Shown here: piece by piece, positions 50,794 through 60,211 of the stretch
Layout of the letters: every line of letters begins with the position of its first letter
How positions within the stretch are numbered: the first letter of the stretch is position 1
Assembly (NCBI RefSeq): GCF_014635665.1
Contig: NZ_BMDG01000014.1
Span: 53,364-117,363, forward strand
DNA length: 64,000 nucleotides
Reading direction: 5' to 3'
Origin: Isoptericola cucumis
GTDB taxonomy: Bacteria; Actinomycetota; Actinomycetes; Actinomycetales; Cellulomonadaceae
The notes under the pieces: model-generated
Databases searched by the model: none
The model's input: only the letters and a program-made list of their open reading frames with translations
What the model was told of the DNA's origin: nothing
Made by a program: the position numbers and the translations under genes

Positions 50794-51498
50794 TTACCCG
50801 ACCGCCGCCGCGATCGCCTCACCCAGGTCGACCGGCCGGGTGAACATCGGCCAGTGGCCGGTGGGCAGGTCGACGATCTCGTAGTTGCGGTGACGTGCCA
50901 GCTCGGCCATGTACGGGTGGCCCTGGGCCATGAGGTCGCGCAGCACGCTCCCGGGCATCTCGCACGCGATCACCGTGGACGGGATGTCCAGCCGGCGGTC
51001 GCCGGGGCCGAGCCGGTGCGGCTCGCGGACGGTGCCGGCCGGCTGCGGCAGCGCGCGGGCGCGGAACTGCGCCCGCAGCGCGTCGGTGAGGCCGACCAGG
51101 TCCGCCTCCTCCAGCTGGTCCCAGGCGGGCAGGTCGTGGCCCACCACGTCGGCCGGCAGGTCCGCGTCGACCGCATGCCCGTCGGCCATCGGCCCGGAGT
51201 CCACGTACACGACGTGCGCCACCCGGTCCGGCCGAGCGTCCGAGGCGGCATAGACCAGACCACCACCGGCGGAGTGCCCCGCGAGCGCCACGGGCGCGGC
51301 ACCCGGGACCGCGTCGATCGCGGCGACCACGGCGGCGACGTGGTCGGCCAGGTGGACCTCCGAGCGGTCGGCCTCGGCCGACTCCATGCCGGGCAGGGTG
51401 AGCGCACGGGGGGTGTGGCCGGCGGCCTCCAGCACGGGCACGACGTCGTCCCATGCCGAGGCGTCCAGCCAGAATCCGGGTACCAGGATGATGTCCAT
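50794..51498 (-). CDS. Alpha/beta hydrolase
   Basis: The 234-residue protein starts MDIILVPGFWLDASAWDDVVP (oxyanion-hole region) and has the nucleophile elbow LAGHSAGGGLVYAA (Ser) and a catalytic His in PTGHWPMFTRP near the C-terminus. This is the RsbQ-like/esterase branch of the family. The substrate is unknown. It is divergent from a GNAT gene across a 42-bp gap. Confidence 0.88.
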   Translation of the reverse strand: MDIILVPGFWLDASAWDDVVPVLEAAGHTPRALTLPGMESAEADRSEVHLADHVAAVVAAIDAVPGAAPVALAGHSAGGGLVYAASDARPDRVAHVVYVDSGPMADGHAVDADLPADVVGHDLPAWDQLEEADLVGLTDALRAQFRARALPQPAGTVREPHRLGPGDRRLDIPSTVIACEMPGSVLRDLMAQGHPYMAELARHRNYEIVDLPTGHWPMFTRPVDLGEAIAAAVG

Positions 51499-51540
51499 CC
51501 CTCGAACCTAGGTGTGGCCACCGACACACCTCTTGCTTGG

Positions 51541-52005
51541 ATGGCGGGCATGCCCGCCCAGCCGACGACCGACATCGACATCGACATCGACTACGAGTTC
51601 TCCACCGATCCGGCGCGGATCGACGCCGCGCGCGTGCACACGCTCCTGGCCGAGCACGCGTACTGGGCCGACGGCCGGACCCGCGCGACCCAGGACGCGG
51701 CGATGGCCGGGTCCCGGAACTACGCCATGGTCGCGCGCGCCACGGGCGAGCTCGTCGCCTACGCCAGGGTCGTCACCGACGGCGCCACCTTCGCCTGGCT
51801 CGCGGACGTCATCGTCGATCCCGAGCACCGCAACCGCGGCCTGGGCACCGCCGTCGTGGCCGGAGCGATCGCGGACCTCGAGCCGCTCGGCCTGAAGCGC
51901 GTCCTGCTCAAGGCGTCCGACGACGGTCGCGTCGTCTACGAGCGGCTCGGCTTCCGCCCGCTGGACGACCCCGCCCCGTGGATGGAGCGGCCGCGCCGGT
52001 CGTGA
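51541..52005 (+). CDS. GNAT family N-acetyltransferase
   Basis: The 154-residue protein has a GNAT core: ARVHTLLAEHAYWADGRTRATQ, RNYAMVARATGELVAYARVVTDG and a WLADVIVDPEHRNRGLGTAVVAG acetyl-CoA loop. The N-terminus contains a DIDIDID microrepeat. ATG 51541 and ATG 51550 are both possible starts. The 13-bp tandem repeat begins inside its last codons and crosses the stop. Substrate unknown. Confidence 0.87.
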   Translation: MAGMPAQPTTDIDIDIDYEFSTDPARIDAARVHTLLAEHAYWADGRTRATQDAAMAGSRNYAMVARATGELVAYARVVTDGATFAWLADVIVDPEHRNRGLGTAVVAGAIADLEPLGLKRVLLKASDDGRVVYERLGFRPLDDPAPWMERPRRS

Positions 52006-52043
52006 GCACCGGTCGTGAGCACCGGTCGTGAGCACCGGTCGTG
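51996..52043. repeat. 13-bp tandem repeat (about 3.7 copies) across a stop codon
   Basis: The unit CCGGTCGTGAGCA occurs three times and once partially in head-to-tail order (51996-52034 plus 52035-52043). It starts in the GNAT gene, contains its stop codon and ends 8 bases before the convergent YhhN-family stop. Confidence 0.85.
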
Positions 52044-52050
52044 AGGCGGC

Positions 52051-52776
52051 TCAGTCGCGGCGCGCGAGCACCCCGGCGACGATCAGCGCCTGCCCGGCGA
52101 CGTAGGTGAGCATCACCCAGAAGCCGGAGGCCGGCGGCGCGAACCAGTCGGTGAAGGCGCCCAGGCCGATCATCGCGTCCGACACGAGGAAGACCACCCC
52201 GCCGATCCCGGCGAGCAGGTGGACGCCCGTCGCCAGCACCGCCATCGTCCCCAGGCAGAGCGCGTAGACGACGACGGCGGCCAGGAGCGGGCCGGGCGCG
52301 CCGGGCGCGCACGCCCCGACGATCGCCACCGCGACCAGTCCGTACGCCGCGAGCGCGGCGGGGCGGCGCGCCAGGGACTGGGACCGGTAGGGCCAGAACG
52401 CCGCGGCGTACGCGACCTGCGCGACGAGGAACCCGGCGACCATCGCGAGGAAGGCGGCGTCGCCGGTGAAGAAGGCCGGCGCCGTGTCCCCCACCCAGGA
52501 GAAGCACAGGGCCACCAGCACCGCCCGCACGAGCCGTGGGCGCGGCGCGGCGCTCGCGCACCACAGCACCGCCGCCAGGAGCGGCATGAGCCCCCACTGG
52601 GTGACCCGCGCCAGGTCCGGCGCCTCGGCCACCTGGGCCACGAGGTGGAGCACGGTCAGCATGGCCAGCGCGACGGCCACGCCGCGCGACGTCGGGGTCG
52701 GCAGGAGTCGCACGGGCTCCGCCGCGCCCACGGGGGTGGCGGCGCCCGGGGATCCGGGATGAACGGCGTCGGTCAC
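52051..52776 (-). CDS. Lysoplasmalogenase-like membrane protein (YhhN/TMEM86), copy 1
   Basis: The 241-residue protein consists almost entirely of hydrophobic segments (about 8): VAVALAMLTVLHLVAQ, LMPLLAAVLWCASA, RAVLVALCFSWVGDTAPAFF, FLAMVAGFLVAQVAYAAAFWPY and so on. The conserved WVGDTAP and FWPYR elements match the YhhN/TMEM86 family, some members of which are lysoplasmalogenases. Actinobacteria have few plasmalogens, so the actual role is uncertain. A paralogue lies directly upstream on the same strand. Confidence 0.8.
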   Translation of the reverse strand: MTDAVHPGSPGAATPVGAAEPVRLLPTPTSRGVAVALAMLTVLHLVAQVAEAPDLARVTQWGLMPLLAAVLWCASAAPRPRLVRAVLVALCFSWVGDTAPAFFTGDAAFLAMVAGFLVAQVAYAAAFWPYRSQSLARRPAALAAYGLVAVAIVGACAPGAPGPLLAAVVVYALCLGTMAVLATGVHLLAGIGGVVFLVSDAMIGLGAFTDWFAPPASGFWVMLTYVAGQALIVAGVLARRD

Positions 52777-52852
52777 GCCGGGCAGCCTAACGCCCGGCAG
52801 CCGTGCCCCCGGAACCCGAACCGCGACCCGACCGAACCAGCCCGGGCCGGCC

Positions 52853-53719
52853 TCACCCTCGCCGGATCACCCCGAGCACGATGAGCGCCTGCCCGACCGC
52901 GTACGGGGCGACGACCAGCAGGTCGTAGGACCCCGCAGGGAGGCCGGCCGCCCACGGGACCCCGGCCGCGCTCAGGCCGAGCAGCCCGTAGGAGACGACC
53001 AGCAGCGCGGCACCCGCGGCACTCGCCCGGCCCACGCCCGCGGCGAGCACCGCCGTCGCCACCAGCGGCAGCCCGTAGCCCGCGACCGACAGGACCGTCG
53101 CGACCCCTCCCGCGCCCGGGACCGCGGGCAGCACGACGGCAGCGACCGCCCCGACCACCAGCACGTACGCGACGCCGTACACCGCCGGAAGCAGCCGCCT
53201 GCGCCCCGCGACCGCGTCCCGGCGGTACGGCCAGAAGGCGACGACGTAGGTCACCTGCGCGCCGGCGAACGACACCGCCGTCGCGACCCACGACCACCGC
53301 GGGTCGACGAGCCCGGGCAGCAGGTCGCCCAGCGCCGACAGGACGAGGGCGAGCAGCACGAGGCGCACCGTCCGCGACCGCGGCGCCGACGTCGCGGCCA
53401 GGAGCGTGAGCGCGAGCAACGGCATGAGCAGCGACTGGGCCACCTGGGCGACGGGGAAGGTGGGCACCACGACGACGCTCCCCGCGGGGGCCAGGACCAG
53501 CGGGCCCGGCAGCAGCCGTGCCGCCAGGTCCACCAGGAGCACCACCACGAAGAGTGCCGCCGCCACCTGGGCGCCGGCGGTGGGCAGCACCTTGCGCCGC
53601 CACCAGCGGAACCGGTCGAGGACGCCGCGCGGCGCACCGACGTCGACCACGTCCGGGGGCCCAGCACCGGGAGGCACCGCACCGGCGGGCGCGGCGGCCG
53701 GACGGGCGTCGTCGGTCAC
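52853..53719 (-). CDS. Lysoplasmalogenase-like membrane protein (YhhN/TMEM86), copy 2
   Basis: The 288-residue protein has the same layout as its neighbour: LLMPLLALTLLAATSA, LVLLALVLSALGDLLPGL, ATAVSFAGAQVTYVVAFWPYRR and a final DLLVVAPYAVGQALIVLGVIRRG that matches the neighbour's C-terminus (GQALIVAGVLARRD). The N-terminal ~45 residues are an additional Ala/Pro-rich cytoplasmic segment. The two genes are probably a tandem duplication. GTG 53719 is the start with the best context. Confidence 0.8.
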   Translation of the reverse strand: MTDDARPAAAPAGAVPPGAGPPDVVDVGAPRGVLDRFRWWRRKVLPTAGAQVAAALFVVVLLVDLAARLLPGPLVLAPAGSVVVVPTFPVAQVAQSLLMPLLALTLLAATSAPRSRTVRLVLLALVLSALGDLLPGLVDPRWSWVATAVSFAGAQVTYVVAFWPYRRDAVAGRRRLLPAVYGVAYVLVVGAVAAVVLPAVPGAGGVATVLSVAGYGLPLVATAVLAAGVGRASAAGAALLVVSYGLLGLSAAGVPWAAGLPAGSYDLLVVAPYAVGQALIVLGVIRRG

Positions 53720-53804
53720 AGCCGCAGCGTAGCGACGGCTCGGCGGTCCGGCCCTTGTGCCGCGCGTCCCCAGCGGGTGAAGTCCCGTGCCCGGCGCGGG
53801 CGCC

Positions 53805-54935
53805 TCAGAGCTCGATGGTGCGCAGGTGCGACCCGTGGCTCTTGACGTAGCCCAGGCTGGCGTACAGACCGTGCGCGCCGCTCGGGTTCTGCGTGTCGAC
53901 GTCGAGGCCCGCACGGTGCATGCCGTCCGCCGCGAACGCCCGCATCGCCGCCGCGAGCAGCGCGACCGCGATCCTGCGCCCCCGGTAGGCCCGGCGCACC
54001 CCGAGGATCTCGGTGTACCCGAACGGGTAGCCGCGCACCGCGAAGTCCTCCGTGTACCGCGCGGCGACGTGGTAGCCCACGACGAACGGTTCGCCGCGGC
54101 GCAGCGCGGCGGCGCTGTCGGCGTCCGTGGCCGGGTCGGCGAGCAGGGCCGCGACGTCCGGGTCGGGATCCACGACGACGAACGACCACTCGGGCGCGAA
54201 CGTCGACCGGCCCGTGCGCCACTGCTCGCGCGTCATGGGCTGGCTGCCCCAGTGGTCGCGGAAGGCGTCGTTGTGCGCGAGGCGGGCCGGCTCGTCGTGC
54301 TCGTCGGCGATCGGCACGAGCCGCAGCCCGCCGTCGAGGGTGACGTCGGGCAGCGGCGCACCGTCGCGCAGGTCGCGCTCGAGCTCGGCGTAGTAGCGCC
54401 GCGGGGTGAACCCGGCCCGCTCGTAGAGCCGCAGCGCCGCAGCCGGCTTGTCGTCCTCGACGAAGACGGCGAGCCGCCCGGGCACCTCCTTGCCGGACGC
54501 TGCCAACACCTGTCGCGCGCGGGCGACCTGCCAGGCGAAGAGCTCGCGCCCGATGCCGCGCCCGCGCAGCTGCGGGTGCACCGCCCCGAACAGGAAGGCC
54601 CGCACGATGCGGGTGTCGCCCGGCATGCTGTCGACGTACCCGTACGCGCGCAGGTCGCCGGCGGCGTCGAAGCCCAGCAGCGAGTCGGTGGCGAGCCGGC
54701 GCCACGGCGCGTCGAACAGCTCGGTCACCTCGGCGAGGGTCTCGCGGTACGGCTCGCGGTCGGCCTCGGCGACGGCGTTCTTGAGCGCGAGCAGCGCGGG
54801 CGCGTCGGAGCGCTCGGCCGGGCGCCAGGCGAGCCCGCCCGCGGTGACCGCCGGCAGCGTGGCGGGCGGGGCGGCGCGCTCGGCGATCGGCGCGAGCGGG
54901 AGCCGCGGGGCCGCGTCGTCGTCGGTGGTGATCAC
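53805..54935 (-). CDS. Tandem-GNAT acetyltransferase (MshD-like layout)
   Basis: The 376-residue protein has two GNAT domains: residues ~35-190 (LAWRPAERSDAPALLALKNAVAEADREPYRETL, FGAVHPQLRGRGIGRELFAWQ) and ~200-376 (LRLVPIADEHDEPARLAHNDAFRDHWGSQPMTREQW, GVRRAYRGRRIAVALLAAAM). Two acetyl-CoA loops (RGRGIG; RGRRIA) are visible. This layout is found in MshD mycothiol synthase and several relatives. The mycothiol role is possible but not established here. It is divergent from metH, with a 69-bp gap. Confidence 0.82.
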   Translation of the reverse strand: MITTDDDAAPRLPLAPIAERAAPPATLPAVTAGGLAWRPAERSDAPALLALKNAVAEADREPYRETLAEVTELFDAPWRRLATDSLLGFDAAGDLRAYGYVDSMPGDTRIVRAFLFGAVHPQLRGRGIGRELFAWQVARARQVLAASGKEVPGRLAVFVEDDKPAAALRLYERAGFTPRRYYAELERDLRDGAPLPDVTLDGGLRLVPIADEHDEPARLAHNDAFRDHWGSQPMTREQWRTGRSTFAPEWSFVVVDPDPDVAALLADPATDADSAAALRRGEPFVVGYHVAARYTEDFAVRGYPFGYTEILGVRRAYRGRRIAVALLAAAMRAFAADGMHRAGLDVDTQNPSGAHGLYASLGYVKSHGSHLRTIEL

Positions 54936-55004
54936 CCGGCCACGCTAGGTCTCACGTGCCGTACGCCGCACCCTCATTTCGCCCGCCACGACTACGCTGC
55001 ACGG

Positions 55005-58000
55005 GTGACCACGACGCTCGACCTCGCCGCCGCCGACACCCGCGCCACCGCCCTCGCCGAGGCCATGCGCACGCGCGTGGTGGTCGCCGACGGCGCGATG
55101 GGCACGATGATCCAGGCCGCCGACCCGACCCTGGACGACTACGAGGGGCATGAGGGCTGCAACGAGGTCCTCAACGTCTCCCGGCCGGACATCATCTCGG
55201 CCGTCCACGACGCGTACCTCGAGGTCGGGGTGGACGCGATCGAGACCAACACGTTCGGCGCCAACTGGTCGAACCTGTCGGACTACGGCATCGACGACCG
55301 TATCCGCGAGCTCGCCCGGGCCGGCGCGGCCCTGGCCCGCTCCCGCGCCGACGCGTTCGCGACGCCGGACCACCCGCGCTGGGTGCTGGGGTCCATGGGG
55401 CCCGGCACCAAGCTGCCCAGCCTCGGCCACACTACGTACGCCCACCTGCGGGCGACCTTCGCCGAGCAGGCGGCCGGGCTGCTCGAGGGCGGCGCCGACG
55501 CGCTGCTCGTCGAGACCAGCCAGGACCTGCTGCAGACCAAGGCCGCCGTCACCGGCTGCCACGACGCCCTCGCCGAGACCGGCCGCCAGGTACCGGTGAT
55601 CGCCTCGGTGACGGTCGAGACGACGGGCACCATGCTCATGGGCTCGGAGATCGGGGCGGCCCTCACCGCGCTGCAGGCGGTCGGTGTGGACGCCATCGGT
55701 CTCAACTGCGCCACCGGCCCGGACCAGATGAGCGAGCACCTGCGGCACCTGGCCCAGCACGCCGAGGTCCCGGTGACCTGCATGCCGAACGCCGGCCTGC
55801 CGGAGCTGGGACCGGACGGTGCCGTCTACCCGCTGTCGCCGGAGGAGCTCGCGGCCGCGCACACGCAGTTCGTCACCGAGTTCGGCCTCGGCCTCGTGGG
55901 CGGCTGCTGCGGCACGACGCCGGAGCACCTGCGCCAGGTGGTCGAGGCGGTCCGCGGGCGCCAGCTGCCGGAGCGCCACCCGGTGCGGGAGAACGGCGTC
56001 GCGTCCCTGTACTCGCACACCGACCTGCGCCAGGACACGTCGTACCTGGCGATCGGCGAGCGCACCAACGCCAACGGCTCCAAGGCGTTCCGGGAGGCGA
56101 TGCTCGAGGCCCGGTGGGACGACGTCGTCGACATCGCCCGGGCGCAGACGCGCGACGGCGCGCACCTGCTGGACGTCTGCGTCGACTACGTCGGCCGCGA
56201 CGGCGTCGCGGACGTGCGCGAGGTGGTCTCCCGGCTCGCGTCGGCGTCGACGCTGCCGCTCGTGATCGACTCGACCGAGCCCGCGGTCATCCAGGCCGGC
56301 CTGGAGCTCGTCGGCGGCCGCGCCGTCGTGAACTCGGTGAACTTCGAGGACGGCGACGGCGCGGACTCCCGGTTCGGGAAGATCATGCCGCTCGTGCGCG
56401 AGCACGGCGCCGCCGTCGTCGCGCTGACCATCGACGAGGAGGGCCAGGCACGCACCGCCGCCAAGAAGGTCGAGATCGCGTCGCGCCTCATCGAGCAGCT
56501 GACCCGCGACTGGGGCATGCGCGTCGACGACATCATCGTCGACGCCCTGACCTTCCCCGTCGCGACCGGGCAGGAGGAGACGCGGCGCGACGCCATCGAG
56601 ACGATCGAGGCGATCCGCGAGATCACGACCCGCTACCCGGGGGTGCACACCACGCTCGGCGTCTCCAACGTCTCGTTCGGGCTGAACCCGGCCGCGCGGG
56701 CCGTGCTGAACTCCGTGTTCCTGCACGAGGCGACCAAGGCGGGGCTCGACTCCGCCATCGTGCACGCCGCCAAGATCCTGCCGCGCACCGCCATCGACGA
56801 CGCCCAGTGGGAGGCCGCCGAGGACCTGGTGTGGGACCGGCGCACCTACGACGCCGAGGGCAACCTCACGCACGACCCGCTGTCCCACCTGCTCGAGCTG
56901 TTCTCCGGCGTGGACGCGACGGCGCTGCGCGACCAGCGCGCCGCCGAGCTCGCCGCGCTGCCCGTGGGCGAGCGGCTGGAGCGGCGCATCATCGACGGCG
57001 CGCGCAAGGGGCTCGAGGAGGACATCGACCAGGCCCTGTCCGACGGCACGAAGGCGCTCGACATCGTCAACACCCACCTGCTGGGCGGGATGAAGGTGGT
57101 GGGCGAGCTGTTCGGCTCCGGGCAGATGCAGCTGCCGTTCGTGCTGCAGTCCGCCGAGGTGATGAAGTCGGCCGTCGCCCTGCTCGAGCCGCACATGGAG
57201 AAGGTGGAGGGCGGCGAGGAGCGCTCGAAGGGCACGGTCGTGCTCGCCACGGTGCGCGGCGACGTGCACGACATCGGCAAGAACCTCGTCGACATCATCC
57301 TCACGAACAACGGCTACACGGTCGTCAACATCGGCATCAAGCAGCCGGTGACGGCGATGATCGAGGCCGCCGAGCAGCACGACGCCGACGTCATCGGCAT
57401 GTCCGGGCTGCTCGTGAAGTCGACGGTCGTGATGAAGGAGAACCTCGCCGAGCTCGTCTCGCGCGGCCTGGACCAGCGCTGGCCGGTGCTGCTCGGCGGC
57501 GCGGCCCTCACGCGCACGTTCGTCGAGGACGACCTGGCGGGCGCGTTCCCGGGCACGGTCCGGTACGCCAAGGACGCCTTCGAGGGCCTGCGCCTCATGG
57601 AGCCGCTGGTGGCGATCGCGCGCGGCGCCGACCCCGAGTCGGTGGGCCTCCCCGCACTGCGCAAGCGCCGCCACGGCGTCGTCACCGTGGACGAGACCCC
57701 GGACGAGGAGCTGCCGGCACGCTCCGACGTCGCCGCCGACAACCCGGTGCCGACGCCGCCCTTCTGGGGCACGCGCGTCGTCAAGGGCATCCAGCTCGCC
57801 GACTACGCGGCCTTCCTCGACGAGCGCGCGACCTTCATGGGCCAGTGGGGCCTCAAGCCCGGCCGTGGTGACGACGGTGCCTCCTACGACGAGCTCGTCG
57901 AAACCGAGGGCCGGCCGCGGCTCGCGGAGTGGCTCGAGCGCATCCGCACCGACCAGATCATGGACCCCACGGTCGTCTACGGGTACTTCCCGGTCTGGTC

Positions 58001-58613
58001 CGAGGGCGACGACGTCGTGGTCGCGCACCACGGCCCGGGCATGCCGGGCGGGGTGGGTGAGCTGGGGGCGCCCGACGGCGGTTCCGGCGGCGAGCCGGGC
58101 ACCGAGCGGTTGCGGTTCCGCTTCCCGCGCCAGCGCCGCGACCGCCACCTGTGCCTGGCGGACTTCGTGCGGCCCCGGTCGTTCGTCGAGGAGACCGGCC
58201 GCTTCGACGTGCTGCCCGTGCAGCTCGTGACCGTCGGCGACGCCGTCTCCGGGCACACCGCGACGCTCTTCGAGGCGAACAAGTACCGCGAGTACATGGA
58301 GCTGCACGGCCTGTCCGTGCAGCTGACCGAGGCGCTGGCGGAGTTCTGGCACTCCCGCGTGCGCGACGAGCTGGGCTTCGCGGGCGAGGAGCCCGACGAC
58401 GTCGAGGGGCTGTTCAAGCTCCAGTACCGCGGGGCCCGCATGTCGCTCGGCTACCCCGCCTGCCCGGACATGGAGGACCGCCGCAAGGTCGTCGAGCTGC
58501 TGCGCCCCGAGCGCGTGGGCGTCACCCTCTCCGACGAGCTGCAGCTGCACCCCGAGCAGTCCACCGACGCGTTCGTCTTCCACCACCCGGAGGCGAAGTA
58601 CTTCTCCGTGTGA
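55005..58613 (+). CDS. metH: Cobalamin-dependent methionine synthase
   Basis: The 1202-residue protein has the four MetH modules. The homocysteine-binding barrel comes first (VVVADGAMGTMIQAADPTLDDYEGHEGCNE; zinc ligands near VGGCCGTTPEH). The folate domain follows (YLAIGERTNANGSKAFREAML). The cobalamin cap and B12 domain come next (GDVHDIGKNLVDIILTNNGYTVVNIGI, with the base-off His ligand in DVHDIGKN). Last is the SAM-dependent reactivation domain (GLFKLQYRGARMSLGYPACPDMEDR). It regenerates methionine from homocysteine and methyltetrahydrofolate. The GTG start has no clear Shine-Dalgarno, so translation may be leaderless. No B12 riboswitch fits in the 69-bp gap. Confidence 0.97.
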   Translation: MTTTLDLAAADTRATALAEAMRTRVVVADGAMGTMIQAADPTLDDYEGHEGCNEVLNVSRPDIISAVHDAYLEVGVDAIETNTFGANWSNLSDYGIDDRIRELARAGAALARSRADAFATPDHPRWVLGSMGPGTKLPSLGHTTYAHLRATFAEQAAGLLEGGADALLVETSQDLLQTKAAVTGCHDALAETGRQVPVIASVTVETTGTMLMGSEIGAALTALQAVGVDAIGLNCATGPDQMSEHLRHLAQHAEVPVTCMPNAGLPELGPDGAVYPLSPEELAAAHTQFVTEFGLGLVGGCCGTTPEHLRQVVEAVRGRQLPERHPVRENGVASLYSHTDLRQDTSYLAIGERTNANGSKAFREAMLEARWDDVVDIARAQTRDGAHLLDVCVDYVGRDGVADVREVVSRLASASTLPLVIDSTEPAVIQAGLELVGGRAVVNSVNFEDGDGADSRFGKIMPLVREHGAAVVALTIDEEGQARTAAKKVEIASRLIEQLTRDWGMRVDDIIVDALTFPVATGQEETRRDAIETIEAIREITTRYPGVHTTLGVSNVSFGLNPAARAVLNSVFLHEATKAGLDSAIVHAAKILPRTAIDDAQWEAAEDLVWDRRTYDAEGNLTHDPLSHLLELFSGVDATALRDQRAAELAALPVGERLERRIIDGARKGLEEDIDQALSDGTKALDIVNTHLLGGMKVVGELFGSGQMQLPFVLQSAEVMKSAVALLEPHMEKVEGGEERSKGTVVLATVRGDVHDIGKNLVDIILTNNGYTVVNIGIKQPVTAMIEAAEQHDADVIGMSGLLVKSTVVMKENLAELVSRGLDQRWPVLLGGAALTRTFVEDDLAGAFPGTVRYAKDAFEGLRLMEPLVAIARGADPESVGLPALRKRRHGVVTVDETPDEELPARSDVAADNPVPTPPFWGTRVVKGIQLADYAAFLDERATFMGQWGLKPGRGDDGASYDELVETEGRPRLAEWLERIRTDQIMDPTVVYGYFPVWSEGDDVVVAHHGPGMPGGVGELGAPDGGSGGEPGTERLRFRFPRQRRDRHLCLADFVRPRSFVEETGRFDVLPVQLVTVGDAVSGHTATLFEANKYREYMELHGLSVQLTEALAEFWHSRVRDELGFAGEEPDDVEGLFKLQYRGARMSLGYPACPDMEDRRKVVELLRPERVGVTLSDELQLHPEQSTDAFVFHHPEAKYFSV

Positions 58614-59005
58614 CGTTCAGGTGCCCTGGTCGACGCCGCCCTGGGTGGCCGTGACCTGCGGGGATACCCGGAGGGCCACGGATCCAGCCGTCGCTGGACG
58701 GACCTCAGCGTACCGAATTCGTGCGCAAAGTGAGTCACAAAGACGGTCTCGGCGCCGCGCAACGGGCACTTTGCCGTCCGGAACGCTCTGACCTGCGGCG
58801 ATACTGTTCGGAACTGCACGAATTGCGCACGAAATGGAGGTTGGCCTGCGCGTTCATCGCCCGTTGGCTCTGTCGGTGAGTCCGGTCGGCTCGTGAGTTC
58901 CAGTTTGCCGGTCAGTGCCCCGGCAGCCGGAGAAAGAGGGCGGATCGTCCGCGTACCTCGCGCGCCATGGTCACCGCGTGCCGCTCGTTGAGGGAGGATC
59001 GCCAC
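58614..59005. promoter_or_regulatory. Intergenic region with nested inverted repeats before the ImmA/PIN pair
   Basis: No gene is visible in these 392 bases. TTCGTGCGCAA (58718-58728) is repeated in inverted form at 58823-58833, and GCAAAGTG (58725-58732) pairs with CACTTTGC (58767-58774). A second GCACGAA half-site at 58816-58822 flanks the right copy. This symmetrical arrangement suggests an operator, possibly for the XRE protein encoded next. GC content drops relative to metH, marking the left edge of an accessory region. Confidence 0.5.
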
Positions 59006-60208
59006 ATGGCCCGATCCATCCCCGCGCGTGTGAAGCCGAGTGTGCTTCGGTGGGCGCGGCGGACCATCGACCTGACCGAGGTCGCCGCCTCGCGGAAGAT
59101 CGGTGTCGACGAAGAGCGTCTTGCCGCATGGGAGTCGGGGGACGAGTCGCCGACGATCGTCCAGCTTCGCAAGGCCTCCGAGGTGTACAAGCGTCCGCTC
59201 GCCGTGTTCTTCCTCGCGGAGCCGCCGACCGACTTCGACACACTCCGCGACTTCCGGCGGCTCGACGGAGCCGACAAGGGCGTGTGGTCCCCTGCCCTGC
59301 ATGACGAGTTTCGTCGCGCGCACGAACAGCGGGAGACGCTCCTCGAGCTCGCCGAGATCGACGACGTCGAGCCGGCAGCCGATTGGCGGATCAACCCGAT
59401 CCCGGAGGCAGACGACGCGATCGCGAGCGCGGGCCGGGATCGGCTCCTCGCCGTCGGTCCGCTCTCGCTCCCCGTGACCGGGGACAAGCCATACGATCAC
59501 CTCAACACGTGGGTTGCCGCCCTGGAAGCGTCCGGCGTCCTCGTCATGGCAACTTCTGGCGGGCGCGTCCCCATCCATGAGATGCGCGCCTTCTCGCTCT
59601 ACTTCGACTCGATCCCGGTGATCGTGGTCAACGGGGCGGATAGCCCGCGAGGACGGCTCTTCTCCCTCTTGCACGAGTACGCGCACCTCCTGCTCCACTC
59701 CGAGGGGCTCTGCGACGTGATCACCGATCGGCGCGCGACGACGCCGGTCCGACAACTCGAAGCACAGTGCAACGCTCTGGCGGCGTCCATGCTCATGCCG
59801 AGGGAGGCCGTCCTCACGCAGCCACTCGTCCAGAGCCACCGTGCCGAGGGCTCTCCCTGGACGTACGGAGACCTTCGTCGCGCGGCTGCCCCATTCGGGG
59901 TGAGCGCGGAGGCGTTCCTCCGGCGTCTGGTCACCCTGGGGCACGTGTCCGAGAGGTTCTACGCCGAGAGTCGCGAGGAGTTCCTCCGCGCCTACGAGGC
60001 CGATGCCGCTCGGGAGCGCGCCGGAGGGGGCAACTGGTATCGCAACACGGTCCGAGACAAAGGGAAGGGCTTCGTCCGCCTCGTAACCGACGCCCACAAG
60101 CGCCGCGCGATCGATACCTACACCGCCACGACCTTTCTCGACGTGAAGGCGAGCCAGATGGCCCGTCTCGCGCAGGAAGCGACGCTCTCGAACGCGGAGG
60201 CGGTGTAG
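59006..60208 (+). CDS. XRE helix-turn-helix plus ImmA/IrrE metallopeptidase
   Basis: The 400-residue protein starts MARSIPARVKPSVLRWARRTIDLTEVAASRKIGVDEERLAAWESGDESPTIVQLRKAS, an XRE DNA-binding domain. A peptidase domain with the zinc motif LHEYAHLLLH (HExxH) and ALAASMLMPREAVL follows, ending in a basic C-terminal region. This XRE-COG2856 fusion is a known antitoxin/regulator type: the protease can cleave a partner repressor when a signal appears. ATG 59006 follows AGGGAGG. The following DUF4411 gene starts 3 bases after its stop, so the pair is one operon. Confidence 0.9.
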   Translation: MARSIPARVKPSVLRWARRTIDLTEVAASRKIGVDEERLAAWESGDESPTIVQLRKASEVYKRPLAVFFLAEPPTDFDTLRDFRRLDGADKGVWSPALHDEFRRAHEQRETLLELAEIDDVEPAADWRINPIPEADDAIASAGRDRLLAVGPLSLPVTGDKPYDHLNTWVAALEASGVLVMATSGGRVPIHEMRAFSLYFDSIPVIVVNGADSPRGRLFSLLHEYAHLLLHSEGLCDVITDRRATTPVRQLEAQCNALAASMLMPREAVLTQPLVQSHRAEGSPWTYGDLRRAAAPFGVSAEAFLRRLVTLGHVSERFYAESREEFLRAYEADAARERAGGGNWYRNTVRDKGKGFVRLVTDAHKRRAIDTYTATTFLDVKASQMARLAQEATLSNAEAV

Positions 60209-60211
60209 GCC

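Noticed and set aside
54936..55004. Cobalamin riboswitch upstream of metH
   Set aside because: The gap is only 69 bases, far too short for the B12 riboswitch, and no B12-box was seen.
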